Positions 1-9,400 of a stretch of 34,775 nt of DNA are shown here, one piece after another. A program made the position numbers and the translations under genes. The notes beneath the pieces are model-generated. The model made no database searches and was not told where the DNA came from. It was given only the letters and a program-made list of their open reading frames with translations. The stretch covers positions 23,090 to 57,864 of the forward strand of contig NZ_NEHB01000037.1 of the NCBI RefSeq assembly GCF_002127655.1, written 5' to 3'. The stretch is from Janthinobacterium sp. GW456P (GTDB taxonomy: Bacteria > Pseudomonadota > Gammaproteobacteria > Burkholderiales > Burkholderiaceae_D). Every line of letters begins with the position of its first letter. Position 1 is the stretch's first letter.

Positions 1-95
1 TGCTGGCACAAGTTTGCCAGCCAGTGGCACCGCCCGGCGGGCGAGGGCAGGATGGCGCCGCCGAGCAGGCGCGCCAGGTCGATGTGCGCGCTCAT
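1..95 (-). CDS. 5' end of an unidentified gene (partial)
   Basis: Only the first 31 codons lie inside the window, and the gene runs off the left edge. The ATG at 95-93 overlaps the TGA of the HPt-like gene (92-94) in an ATGA arrangement, which strongly suggests translational coupling in one operon with the chemoreceptor and the HPt-like protein. The visible N-terminus starts MSAHIDLARLLGG and has no obvious signal peptide or membrane segment. The fragment is too short to assign a family. A signalling function is only an inference from the neighbours. Confidence 0.6.
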   Translation of the reverse strand, partial: MSAHIDLARLLGGAILPSPAGRCHWLANLCQ

Positions 96-715
96 GGCCG
101 GCTCCCGACGCCGCTGCGGTCATCGGCTTGCGCCGCGCCCGCCGTCTGTAGGACCGTGACGGCCTGCGACAGCGCGTCGAGCGCCATCAGCAGTTCCGCA
201 TGCAGGCGGCGCAGTGCGCCGATATCGTTGGAAAAGCCCGCGTGTACGGCCTGGCGCGCCAGCGCCTGCAGCGGGAGCAGGCCCATGGACTGGCTGCCGT
301 CGAGGATTTCCTGCGCCAGCACGCGCGCCGGCGCGGTCCGTTCGCAGCGCAGCGCATGGGCGATGCCGGCCAGGCGGTCGCGCGTCTCGGCCACGAACAG
401 GGCCAGGATCTCGCCCTGCAGGCGCCGGTCGTAGCCGAACATGGCGTCCAGGCGGGCCGCGTCGAACGGCGGCGTGTCCGGCGCCCTCGGCGCTGGCGGT
501 GCGCTGTCCGCCACCTTGGCCGGCGGGACCGTTTTGCGCATCTGCAACAGCGCATGCAGATCGGCCGGTGCCGTGCGGCCAGTCTGGCGCCCGCGGGTGC
601 GGCGCCAGAGCAGGGCGGCCAGCAGCAATACCAGGCCGGCCAGGGCCAGCGCCGTGCGCATCAGCGACAGGTCTTCGCAGCGAAGGAAGGGGTGGATGGC
701 GAAGAGGGTGTTCAT
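92..715 (-). CDS. Membrane-anchored HPt-like protein lacking the phospho-histidine
   Basis: A protein of about 207 residues. One hydrophobic segment near residues 17-35 (ALALAGLVLLLAALLW) is followed by Arg-rich residues and a Pro/Ala linker, then a C-terminal helical domain of about 110 residues. That domain reads like a histidine phosphotransfer (HPt) domain: FDAARLDAMFGYD, then LFVAETRDRL, then QEILDGSQSMG where HPt domains have AHxLKGSAxxxG. The position expected to hold the phosphorylated His is Glu or Gln here, so classical phosphotransfer looks impossible. It may be a docking or decoy domain. The second ATG (715) was chosen because GGAG lies seven bases upstream of it; the first ATG at 721 is only one base from GGAG. 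It lies 53 bp downstream of the chemoreceptor gene and overlaps the next gene. The domain call is from pattern only. Confidence 0.65.
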   Translation of the reverse strand: MNTLFAIHPFLRCEDLSLMRTALALAGLVLLLAALLWRRTRGRQTGRTAPADLHALLQMRKTVPPAKVADSAPPAPRAPDTPPFDAARLDAMFGYDRRLQGEILALFVAETRDRLAGIAHALRCERTAPARVLAQEILDGSQSMGLLPLQALARQAVHAGFSNDIGALRRLHAELLMALDALSQAVTVLQTAGAAQADDRSGVGSRP

Positions 716-768
716 GACCATGCTCCAATGAATGCTATCTAGGCAAGTGATCCGGCGTGATGGCGCAC

Positions 769-2448
769 TTAAAATATTTCCCAGTCGCCCGCATCGGCGG
801 TGGCCGGTGCCGCGGCTCTGGCCTGGCCTGCGGGGCGCGTGGCGACCAGCTTGAGCGACGCCTTGTGCGGTGCGGGCCGCGGGGTGGCAGGCGCGCGGGG
901 CGCCGCGCCGGCCTGTCCAGGCGCCAGCGTGAAGGTGCCCACCACGCCGGCCAGCCTGGCCGCCTGCTCCTGCAGCGATTGCGATGCGGCCGCCGCTTCC
1001 TCGACCAGGGCCGCATTCTGCTGCGTGGCTTCATCCATTTGCGTGACGGCGCGGTTGATTTCCTCGATGCCCGTGCTTTGCTCCGCGCTGGCGGCCGAGA
1101 TTTCGCTGACGATGTCGGTCACGCCGCGTACCGTGTCGACCACTTCCGTCATGGCGGCGCCGGCCTGCTGCACCAGCTTGCCGCCTTGTTCGACCTGTTC
1201 CACGGAGTCGCCGATGAGTACCTTGATTTCCTTGGCGGCGGCCGCCGACCGGTGCGCCAGATTGCGCACTTCCGTGGCCACGACGGCAAAGCCGCGCCCC
1301 TGTTCCCCGGCGCGTGCCGCTTCCACGGCCGCATTCAGGGCCAGGATATTGGTCTGGAAGGCGATGCCGTCGATGACGCTGATGATGTCGGCGATCTTGT
1401 TGGACGCGCTGTCGATCGCTTCCATGGTGCGTATCACGTCGTCCATCACTGCTCCGCCCCGCTGCGCCTTGTCCGAGGCGCTGACGGCCATTTGCTTGGC
1501 CTGGCGGGCGTTGTCCGCGTTTTGGCGCACGGTGGCCGTCAGTTCTTCCATGGCCGAGGCGGTTTCTTCCAGCGAACCGGCCTGCTGTTCCGTGCGTGCC
1601 GACAGGTCCAGGTTGCCGGCCGCGATCTGGCCCGATGCCGTGCTGATGCTGTCCGTGCCGGAACGCACTTCGGCCACGATGCGTACCAGGCTCGCGCTCA
1701 TGTCCGCCATGGCCTTCATCAGCTGGCCCACCTCGTCGTTTGAGGTGGTGTTCACTTGCACGCTGAGGTCGCCGCCCGCGATGGTGCGGGCCACGCCGAT
1801 GGCGTCGGCCAGCGAGGCGGCGATGCGCCGCGCCAGCAGCAGACCCATGCCGGCCACCAGCACCGTCACGACCAGGGCCAGGCCGATGGAAATCCAGCGT
1901 GCGTTGGCGGCGGCGGCGGCGCCGTCGGCCGCGCCCTTGGCGGACACGTTTTCGTTGTAGCGGTGGTGGGCGGCGAGGGCGTCGACCAGTTCCTTGATGA
2001 TGGGCTGGTTTTCCATCAGCAAGTCGCGTGCCGCGTCCAGTTCGCCTGCCTTCGACAGCGCCAGCACCTTGTCGCGCACCGTGTCGTAGCGCGCCAGCAC
2101 GGCACGGTCGGCGGCCAGCAGCGCGCGGTCCTGTTCATCGGTGATATCTTCTTTTTCATACTGGTCGAGCGCCTTGCCGACCGCCGCGCGCGCTTCCCTG
2201 ATGCCCGCTTCGAGCTTGTCGCGCGCGGCCGCATCCTTGCTGGCCATGTGCTGCCAGACGGCCGTGCGCATCTGTGCGAACGGCACGAAAGCCTGGTGCA
2301 AGGTCAGCAGGCTGGGCACCGTGTTGACGGTGGCATAGCTGGCCGCCGTGTACACGCGGTCCATCTGGTAAATGCCAAAACCCGCCAGGGCGGCCAGTCC
2401 CAGGACGACGGAAAGAATCAATGCGTACAGCCGTTTAGCGATGGTCAT
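769..2448 (-). CDS. Methyl-accepting chemotaxis protein
   Basis: A 559-residue transmembrane chemoreceptor that relays ligand binding to the CheA/CheW array. TM1 is about residues 7-27. A helical periplasmic region of about 28-183 is compatible with a four-helix-bundle sensor. TM2 is about 185-206 and HAMP about 207-260. The cytoplasmic signalling coiled coil follows, with the highly conserved hairpin tip at about 357-396 ([20 protein letters not shown]...GRGFAVVA). The last five residues, DWEIF, resemble the xWxxF pentapeptide that docks CheR/CheB in high-abundance receptors; this is visible in the sequence and the role is inferred. The ligand is unknown. The gene heads a minus-strand group with the HPt-like gene. 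GGAG lies 11 bases before the ATG. The same 11-base leader word (TTCATTGGAGC) precedes both this gene and the HPt-like gene. Confidence 0.95.
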   Translation of the reverse strand: MTIAKRLYALILSVVLGLAALAGFGIYQMDRVYTAASYATVNTVPSLLTLHQAFVPFAQMRTAVWQHMASKDAAARDKLEAGIREARAAVGKALDQYEKEDITDEQDRALLAADRAVLARYDTVRDKVLALSKAGELDAARDLLMENQPIIKELVDALAAHHRYNENVSAKGAADGAAAAANARWISIGLALVVTVLVAGMGLLLARRIAASLADAIGVARTIAGGDLSVQVNTTSNDEVGQLMKAMADMSASLVRIVAEVRSGTDSISTASGQIAAGNLDLSARTEQQAGSLEETASAMEELTATVRQNADNARQAKQMAVSASDKAQRGGAVMDDVIRTMEAIDSASNKIADIISVIDGIAFQTNILALNAAVEAARAGEQGRGFAVVATEVRNLAHRSAAAAKEIKVLIGDSVEQVEQGGKLVQQAGAAMTEVVDTVRGVTDIVSEISAASAEQSTGIEEINRAVTQMDEATQQNAALVEEAAAASQSLQEQAARLAGVVGTFTLAPGQAGAAPRAPATPRPAPHKASLKLVATRPAGQARAAAPATADAGDWEIF

Positions 2449-2760
2449 GATGGGCGCCGCTCCAATGAAGTGAATTGCAAGAAAAAGTGCTTGGTTTCGC
2501 TGTTTTTTTCATTCTACGATAAAAATTCGTTTTATTCGAGAAATTTGTTGTTTATTTATTTTATTCAATGATTTTCATCAAAATCGCACTGTTGTGACTG
2601 GCTCAACGGTCAGCTCGTGTATAAAAAGCCACACGGCGCGCGGCGCGCGTTCTCGCGTGTGGCACGCTTTGCTGATTAGTGAAAAAATGGGTTTTGCTTG
2701 ATTGCCATCAAATACGGTGCGCAGGCGCGTGCCGCCGACTGACTCTTGTAAAGGAGCATC
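2449..2760. promoter_or_regulatory. AT-rich divergent intergenic region between the chemoreceptor gene and gcd
   Basis: 312 bp without a gene. The half next to the chemoreceptor is strikingly AT-rich (about 2490-2580). It contains a perfect small palindrome at 2570-2585 (GATTTT-CATC-AAAATC). The gcd-proximal half contains TGTATAAA around 2618-2625, which could be a -10-like element. It also holds an inverted repeat with arms GCCACACG (2628-2635) and CGTGTGGC (2656-2663) separated by 20 bases of GC-rich sequence. A ribosome binding site (AAAGGAG) sits just before the gcd ATG. No -35/-10 pair with good spacing was found. Both outer genes must be transcribed from here, but exact promoters are not assigned. 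Confidence 0.5.
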
Positions 2761-5211
2761 ATGACTGCCTCTGCCCGGCCTGGACCCTTGCTTGTCATCA
2801 CCGCAGTCATCTTCCTCTTGCTGGGCCTGGCGCTCGTTGGCGGCGGCGCCTGGCTCGTCAGCCTTGGCGGTTCCTGGTATTACGTGGTGGCCGGCGTCGG
2901 CATGCTCGCCGCGGGCGCGCTCGTGTGGAAGGGGCGGCGCAGCGCCCAGCTTTTCCTGGCCCTGCTGCTGTTCGCCACCCTGATCTGGTCCGTCATCGAA
3001 GTGAAGTTCGACTGGTGGCAATTGCTGCCGCGCCTCGACATCTGGTTCGCCGCCGCCGCCTGGCTGCTGCTGCCGTTCGTCGACCGGCGCCTCGATCCAC
3101 CATTGACGGCCGGGACAAAACCGCGCGATGCGGGCAAGAGCGCGCTGGCCGCCGCCGTGGTGCTGACGGCCGCCGTGGGCATATTTTCCCTGTTCCAGGA
3201 TTACCACAACCTGCACGGCGAAGTGCCGGCCGAGAACATGGCCGCGACGCCGCAAGGCGACTTCGCGCCTGGCGTGGCGCCCAACGACTGGGCCGCCTAC
3301 GGGCGCTCCGGCTATGGCGACCGCTACGCGCCGGCCGCGCAGATCACGCCGGCCAACGCCGGGCAGCTGAAACAGGCCTGGGTGTACAACACGGGCGACT
3401 TCAAGGGACCGAACGATCCGGGCGAGATCGCCAACGAAGTCACGCCGCTGAAAGTGAACGGCATGCTGTATCTGTGCACGCCGCATAACATCGTCATCGC
3501 GCTCGATCCGGACACGGGCAAGGAGATCTGGCGCCACGATCCGAAGATTAACCGCGACGCGTCGAGCTACCAGCACATGATCTGCCGCGGCGTGGCCTAC
3601 TGGGACGTCAATGCGGGCCGCGCCAAGGGCGACCCTGCGCCCGAGGCGGCCGGCATGGAGTGCCCGCGCCGCATCTTCGCGCCCACCATGGATGCGACCC
3701 TGATCGCCGTCAATGCCGATACGGGCGCAGCCTGCAAAAGCTTTGGTGAAAACGGCGTGATCGGCCTGTACCACGGCATGGGCATGAAGAAGCGGGGCTT
3801 TTTGATGCCGACGTCGCCGCCGGCCGTGGCGCAAAACGTGGTGGTGATGGCCGCCAGCGTGACCGACAATTTTTCCACGGAAGAGCCGTCGGGCGTGATC
3901 CGCGGCTACGATCCCGTCAGCGGCAAGCTGATGTGGAACTGGGATGCCTCGAACCCGGACGACACGGCGCCGATTGCCGATGGCAAGACCTATACGAACA
4001 ACTCGCCCAATTCCTGGGGCGTGTCCAGCGTCGATGAAAAGCTGGGCATGGTGTACATTCCGATGGGCAATGAAACGCCCGACACGTGGGGCGGCAAGCG
4101 CAATCCGAATGGCGAGAAATACAATAGCGCCATCGTCGCGCTGGACCTGGCGACGGGCAAGGTGCGCTGGGTCTACCAGACCGTGCACCACGACATCTGG
4201 GACATGGATATCGGCGGCCAGCCCACCCTGGTCGATATCGATACGCCGAAAGGTAAAGTTCCATCGGTCGTCGCGACGACGAAACGGGGCGACATCTACG
4301 TGATCGACCGGCGTGACGGCAGCCTGGTGGTGCCGGCGCCGGAAAAGCCCGTGCCGACCGCCAACGCCGCCCCTGGCGACAAGCTGTCGCCCACGCAGCC
4401 GTTCTCGGCCCTGACTTTCCTGCCTGAAAAACATATCAGCGAAACGGATATGTGGGGCACGACGCCATTCGACCAGCTCGCCTGCCGCATCATCTTCCGC
4501 CAACACCGTTACGAAGGCCCGTTCACGCCGCAAACGGTGGCCGAGGGCAAGATCAAGGGCGCCATTATTTCGCCGGGCCCGCTGGGCATCTTCGAGTGGG
4601 GCGGGGCGGCCGTCGATCCCGTGCGTCAGTTGCTGCTGGTCAATCCCGATTACATGGGCTTCCTGGAGCGCCTGGTGCCGCGCGCGCAAGCCAATGCGCC
4701 GGGCGGCACGGGCACGGAAATGGGCTTGCAGCCGCAGACGGGCGTACCGTTTGCCGTGGAAATCAAACCCTTCCTGTCGCCGCTGGGCTTCCCATGCCAG
4801 GCGCCGCCGTGGGGCTATATCGCCGCCGTCGACTTGCGCACCATGAAAAAAGTATGGATGCACAAGAACGGCACCACGCGCGACAGCGCCCCCGTGCCCA
4901 TCGCCTTGCCGCTGGGCGTGCCGAGCCTGGGCGGCATGAGCACGACGGGCGGCGGCGTCGCCTTCCTCAGCAGCACGCTCGATTACTATATTCGTGGCTA
5001 CGACGTGCGCAACGGCAAAACCGTATGGAAAGCCCGCCTGCCGGCCGGCGGCCAGGCCACGCCGATGAGCTATGTGTCGGACAAGACGGGCAAGCAATAT
5101 GTGGTGGTGATGGCCGGTGGCCACGGTTCGCTGGGCACGAAGATGGGCGACAGCCTGGTGGCGTTTGCCTTGCCGGATGAGGCGGTGAAGGAGGCGGGGA
5201 AAGGGAAGTAA
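2761..5211 (+). CDS. gcd: Membrane-bound PQQ-dependent glucose dehydrogenase
   Basis: An 816-residue quinoprotein. It oxidises D-glucose to gluconolactone on the periplasmic side and passes electrons to ubiquinone. Five hydrophobic segments fill about residues 10-145, as in the E. coli enzyme. The PQQ beta-propeller follows, starting at DWAAYGRSGYGDRYAP. Closely matching stretches include NDPGEIANEVTPLKV, SVTDNFSTEEPSGVIRG, NSPNSWG and GGQATPMSY. The HHDIWDMD motif puts an Asp at 481 and ATTKRG puts a Lys at 508. The 27-residue spacing equals that of Asp466 and Lys493 in E. coli Gcd. The ATG is preceded by AAAGGAG. The gene appears monocistronic. The cofactor PQQ must come from genes outside this window or from the environment. 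Confidence 0.95.
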   Translation: MTASARPGPLLVITAVIFLLLGLALVGGGAWLVSLGGSWYYVVAGVGMLAAGALVWKGRRSAQLFLALLLFATLIWSVIEVKFDWWQLLPRLDIWFAAAAWLLLPFVDRRLDPPLTAGTKPRDAGKSALAAAVVLTAAVGIFSLFQDYHNLHGEVPAENMAATPQGDFAPGVAPNDWAAYGRSGYGDRYAPAAQITPANAGQLKQAWVYNTGDFKGPNDPGEIANEVTPLKVNGMLYLCTPHNIVIALDPDTGKEIWRHDPKINRDASSYQHMICRGVAYWDVNAGRAKGDPAPEAAGMECPRRIFAPTMDATLIAVNADTGAACKSFGENGVIGLYHGMGMKKRGFLMPTSPPAVAQNVVVMAASVTDNFSTEEPSGVIRGYDPVSGKLMWNWDASNPDDTAPIADGKTYTNNSPNSWGVSSVDEKLGMVYIPMGNETPDTWGGKRNPNGEKYNSAIVALDLATGKVRWVYQTVHHDIWDMDIGGQPTLVDIDTPKGKVPSVVATTKRGDIYVIDRRDGSLVVPAPEKPVPTANAAPGDKLSPTQPFSALTFLPEKHISETDMWGTTPFDQLACRIIFRQHRYEGPFTPQTVAEGKIKGAIISPGPLGIFEWGGAAVDPVRQLLLVNPDYMGFLERLVPRAQANAPGGTGTEMGLQPQTGVPFAVEIKPFLSPLGFPCQAPPWGYIAAVDLRTMKKVWMHKNGTTRDSAPVPIALPLGVPSLGGMSTTGGGVAFLSSTLDYYIRGYDVRNGKTVWKARLPAGGQATPMSYVSDKTGKQYVVVMAGGHGSLGTKMGDSLVAFALPDEAVKEAGKGK

Positions 5212-5233
5212 GAAGAGAGGTAAGACGAGAGGT
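5210..5233. repeat. 12-bp tandem duplication at the gcd stop codon
   Basis: Two adjacent 12-base units, AAGAAGAGAGGT (5210-5221) and AAGACGAGAGGT (5222-5233), differ at one base and are followed by a third partial AAG. The gcd TAA stop overlaps the first unit. This looks like replication slippage in a purine-rich tract; no function is claimed. Confidence 0.7.
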
Positions 5234-5239
5234 AAGTGA

Positions 5240-5280
5240 AGCGCATCGGCGGCATGGTCTGGCCATGCCGCCGATGCGCT
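5240..5280. terminator. Perfect 18-bp-stem hairpin between convergent genes
   Basis: The arm AGCGCATCGGCGGCATGG (5240-5257), the loop TCTGG and the exact reverse complement (5263-5280) form an 18-bp perfect stem. It lies between the ends of gcd (plus) and the 363-residue unknown gene (minus), where a two-way terminator is expected. Neither strand has a U-tract after the stem, so it is not a textbook intrinsic terminator. It could act with Rho or as a 3'-end stabiliser. Confidence 0.7.
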
Positions 5281-5299
5281 ACCACTGAGGTGCGCGACG

Positions 5300-6391
5300 C
5301 TATGGCAAGTGGCGATTCAAGACGATGAGTTCGGCATTGTCCGCTGTATCGTCCGCCATCGGGTAGAGCACGACCGCATAAGCATGCTCCATGGTCTTGT
5401 TGATGCTGGAAATGATCAAGTTGTCATGGGGTATCTGCAACACCTCGTTTGTCAGCAAATTCCTGTAGCCTTGCACACCTTTGCTATAGAATATTTCCAA
5501 CAACTCATCATTTTTCGTCGTCAGCCAGCCGTTTCCAAACTCGGTATTGAAACGCGTGACAACAGTGCCGTCAGCGATGTTAACTGGCTGCCATGTATTG
5601 AACAATGGATCGGCAAAGTCCGCCAATTCGATGATGTCGCTTGCCCCATCCGCACCTATTTTTTTGACGATGATTTTATCTTGTTCCTGCGCCAGCAGAT
5701 AAGAATCGCTGTCGAAACAGGCGCTTAATATCTGCCACACATGGATATCGTTCGCATCGATTTCCCGATAGCGAACGACATCGCCTTTTTCATCGATCTC
5801 CCGGTGCAGCAGGATGCTGCCGTCATTCGCCAGCAAATGAATCGCCTTGCTGCAAATGGCAATGCGGTTATTTGCGGGTAATGGAATCTTGACATTGTGT
5901 TTCTTCTTCAGCGTCCCATTGATAAACTCGATGGCCAGGATTTTGTCCGGTTTCTTATCGTTAAAGTCCACGTCGTGAAATATCGAATGCGAGTCCGTCG
6001 TTCCAATGAAGTTTCCTGTAAATGGACGGTTACCCTTTGGTAGTTCCACATCTTCACGATGAAAGACGGGAATGCTGATTTCCAGTTCTTTATCGGGATG
6101 ATAAGGGATGACGGAGACATAATTTTTCTGATCCGGACTCAGGAACAGTGTCGGCAAGATGCCGTCATCCTCGACGTAGCTTTCGCTACTGCCATCCATC
6201 GCCACAGTCGTATATATCAGCTTATATGTGCCATTCTTTTCGTAGACGTAATTAGCCAGCAGCGTCTTTTCAGCAAAGGAGATGCTGTCTTTGGCTGATA
6301 TTGCTGTTTCAGCAAGCAACGTTGTCACTGTGCCCCAGTCGCCTTGCGCGACGGACGATGCGTAGGGTGCTACCTTGTCGAGATTTTTCAT
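5300..6391 (-). CDS. Unknown 363-residue protein, atypically AT-rich
   Basis: I do not recognise this protein. It has no signal peptide or membrane segment. It is rich in beta-strand-like stretches with recurring patterns of short hydrophobic strands and polar turns (for example NGTYKLIYTTVAMDGSS, DKILAIEFINGTLKKKHNV, DGTVVTRFNTEFGNGWL). That could fit a beta-propeller, but no clear repeat could be aligned by eye. Two 60-base lines inside it (from 5461 and 5881) are about 40 and 43 percent GC, against about 70 percent in the adjacent gene (line from 6601), and codon use is accordingly different. It lies 21 bp downstream of the DUF748 gene on the same strand, so it may be co-transcribed with it. 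No mobile-element remnants were seen around it. Confidence 0.8.
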   Translation of the reverse strand: MKNLDKVAPYASSVAQGDWGTVTTLLAETAISAKDSISFAEKTLLANYVYEKNGTYKLIYTTVAMDGSSESYVEDDGILPTLFLSPDQKNYVSVIPYHPDKELEISIPVFHREDVELPKGNRPFTGNFIGTTDSHSIFHDVDFNDKKPDKILAIEFINGTLKKKHNVKIPLPANNRIAICSKAIHLLANDGSILLHREIDEKGDVVRYREIDANDIHVWQILSACFDSDSYLLAQEQDKIIVKKIGADGASDIIELADFADPLFNTWQPVNIADGTVVTRFNTEFGNGWLTTKNDELLEIFYSKGVQGYRNLLTNEVLQIPHDNLIISSINKTMEHAYAVVLYPMADDTADNAELIVLNRHLP

Positions 6392-6412
6392 GCGTCAGAT
6401 GGTTTCCATATC

Positions 6413-9400
6413 TTATTGCGTCGCCAATCCCAGTTTCAGTCCCACCAGCTTGCCCGGCGCGGCGTCCGTTTTTTCCGGCGCGCCCGCGCTGACCCTGGCC
6501 GCCGGCGTGCCGTCTTGCTGCAAAGCGGCCAGAATCGCCGCGCTGCGCTGGGCGCCCAGCTTGCTCAAGGCGTCTGCCGGCAAAGGCTGTTTGGCTTCCA
6601 GCTGCTCGCGCAAGCCGGTATAGAACGCGCCCGTGTCGGCCACTTGCGGCTCGCCCTCGATCAGCTTGCCCAGGCGTTGCAAGACGGGGATCTTGGCCGT
6701 TCCCGGGGCGGAGGCGCTGGCGGATGCCGCCGCTGCCGATGCCGGTGCGGCCGATTCCGCCGCCTTCTTCTGCTTGTCCAGCTCGGCCTTGCCGAAGCGT
6801 TCGCCGTACAGCTCGCGCAGGGCGCCCCGTATCTTGCGTTCGCCCAGGTTCAGCGGTCCCGGTTCTTCACCCGCTTCGAGCTTGATGCCGGCCTTGGCGG
6901 CGACGGCGCGGCGCACGGCCTGGGCGCGCAAGGCGGCCCCGTCCGTGTCGCTGTACTGGCCCGGCACGGCCAGCTTCAGCTGTTCGCGCTTGGCCAGGAT
7001 TTGCGCCACCTGCTTGAGCTTTTCCCGCTCGGGCGGCAGCAGCACGGCGCTGCCCGCATCGAAATCGATGGCTTCGAGCTTGTCGGCGCTGATGCCCAGC
7101 AAATTGCCCAGCGCGCGGAACGGTGCCGTGACGATCTTCGTCAGCACATTGCCCACGGCTTTCCAGATCAGGGCGCCATAGCTGAATTGCGGGTCGTTCA
7201 TGTCACCCGACACGGGCAGGCCCAGGTCGATGCGCCCATCGCTATCCTTGAGGATGGCCAGCGCCAGTTCCAAAGGCAGCTTCAGGGCGTCCGGGCTGTC
7301 GATGCGCTCGCCCAGGGTCAGCTTGTCGAGCACGATCTGGTTGGTGCCGTCGAGCTGGCGGTTGCGCACCTTGTATTGCAAATCCAGCGAAATCTTGCCT
7401 TCGGCCACTTTGTAGCCGGCGAACTTCATCGTGTACGGCGAGGCGGACACCATGTCGACGTTCTTGAAAACCACGTTCAAGTCCGTGTTGTCGGTCGGGG
7501 CGAACGGGTTTAATTGTCCGCGCACGCGCGCCAGGCCGAATTCGTCGATGCGGCCATCGAGTTCGATCTGGCTGCGCGCATCGCGTTTCGTCGACAGGCC
7601 CGTGACGACGCCGTTCAATTCATAGATTTTCGCCGCGAATTGGGGCCGCAGGCTCAGGTCGGCAAAGTCCAGCTTGGCATTCTGCAGGCGCACGCGGCGC
7701 ACGCGCACGGGGAAGGCGGCGTCGGCCGCCTGCGCAGTGGCGGCAGCAGGAGTCGGGGACGGGGCCGTGGCCGGCTCAGGCGCCTTCACCAGCAGGCGCT
7801 GGGCATTGAGGCTGCGGTCGTTTTCGATGATCAGCTGGGCGTTCGGTTCGACTACGCGCAGTTCGGGGATGTCGACGAAATCGGGCTCCACGCTGGCCGT
7901 CAGCTTGTCGGCGCGGACGCTTTTCCACGAGGCAAAGCGCTTGCCATCCGTTTCATTAAGCACGAGACCGGCGATATCCACACCGCCCTCATAGCGCACT
8001 TTGGGCGCTTTCGGCGCGCCGCCGCCCGTCGTCAGGCGGCCGCTGCCGGAGAGCGTGCCGCCCGCCAGCTTCAGTTTCAGATGTTGCGCCAGCAGCGGCT
8101 GCACGGGGGCCAGGGCCAGCTGTTTGAGATTCAACTGCGCATCGACGGCGCCCGTGCCCGGCACGAACTTGCCGTCGGCCGTGAGCACGCCGCCTTCGCG
8201 CAGGCCGACGCCCAGCTCGAACGGCAGCGCCTGCTTCATATCGTTGCTGACGTCGCGCAGCGACAATCTAGCATCCTGCAGCGTGCCCTTGATGCCCGTG
8301 CCCGCATCGTCGAAACGGGCGCCGAACTTGCTCAGTTCTACCTTGTCTACCTTGGCGGACCAGGGAGCCGAAGGGGTTTCTTTGCCTGCGTCGGCCTTGC
8401 TGGAGGCAAACACGGGCAGTTTTTGTGCAATTGCAAACTCTCCCTGGCGGTTGCGCGCCAGATCGATCTGCGCGCCGCTGGCCATCACGGCGCCCAGGTG
8501 CACGCTATGCGCGGCCAAGTCGATCTTGCCTTCGCTAAAGCCCAGTTGGGCCAGCTTGAACGGCGTTTGCGCACCGCGTTGCATGGCCAGGTCGGCCAGA
8601 CTGAAATCCGCGCCGTTGATGACGGTGGCCATGCCCGCCGGCCCCTGCTGCAAGGCCAGTTGCAAGTTCAGCCGCAGTTGCCGGGCGCTCAATTGCAGGG
8701 CGGGCGTGACGGTGTCATCGATGGCGGATACGTCCACATTGGCCAGCGCCAACTGATGCAAGTCCAACTTCCATTTGCCAGGTTTCGATGGCGCGGCGGG
8801 CGTGGCGGCGGCTGGTGTGGGATTGCCCGGCAACATCAGGTTCGCCACGTCGATTTCGCCCTTGCTGTCGCGCCGCACGGCCACCTTGCCGCCGTACAGA
8901 TTGACCTTGTCGATCGTGACGTTCTGCCGCGCCAGGTCCACGTTCACGCCGGCGATGCCCAGGGTACTCAGTGAGGTAAATGGCTCGCCTTTGTCCTTTA
9001 CATTGCCTTGCGCCAGCGCCAGGTCGCGCAAGGCCAGGCCCGCGCCCTTGACGGTCGCTTCCAGCTTGCCGTCGGCATAGGAAAAAGCGTAGGGCAGGCG
9101 CGCCGACAGCGTGCCGCTCGTGACGCTGGCGCGCGTGTAGGCTTTCAGGTAGGCCGCCAGGCCGGGCAGGGAAGCGTCGTTCAGTATCAGTTCGCCTTCG
9201 CCGCGAATCGGGCTGAGCGAGGCGGTGCCGCGCCAATGCAGCTTGCCGCCGCGCGTCGCGTCAGCGCTGAGACTGTAGCTGCCGTTGGCGTCGGGCAGGG
9301 TGGAGATATTGTCGAGCGTAAAGTCGATCGGCGTGAAGTTGTCCGCATAGCCGGCCTTCTGGTCTTGCCAGTCCACTTTGCCTTGTTCCAGCGCAAAATG

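Noticed and set aside
2578..5124. Open frame of 848 codons on the minus strand opposite gcd
   Set aside because: It is the antisense shadow of gcd. Its translation is His/Arg-rich with no family features, as expected opposite a GC-rich gene.
7514..8974. Long plus-strand open frame opposite the DUF748 gene
   Set aside because: Shadow of a strongly supported coding gene; no domain, signal or start site.
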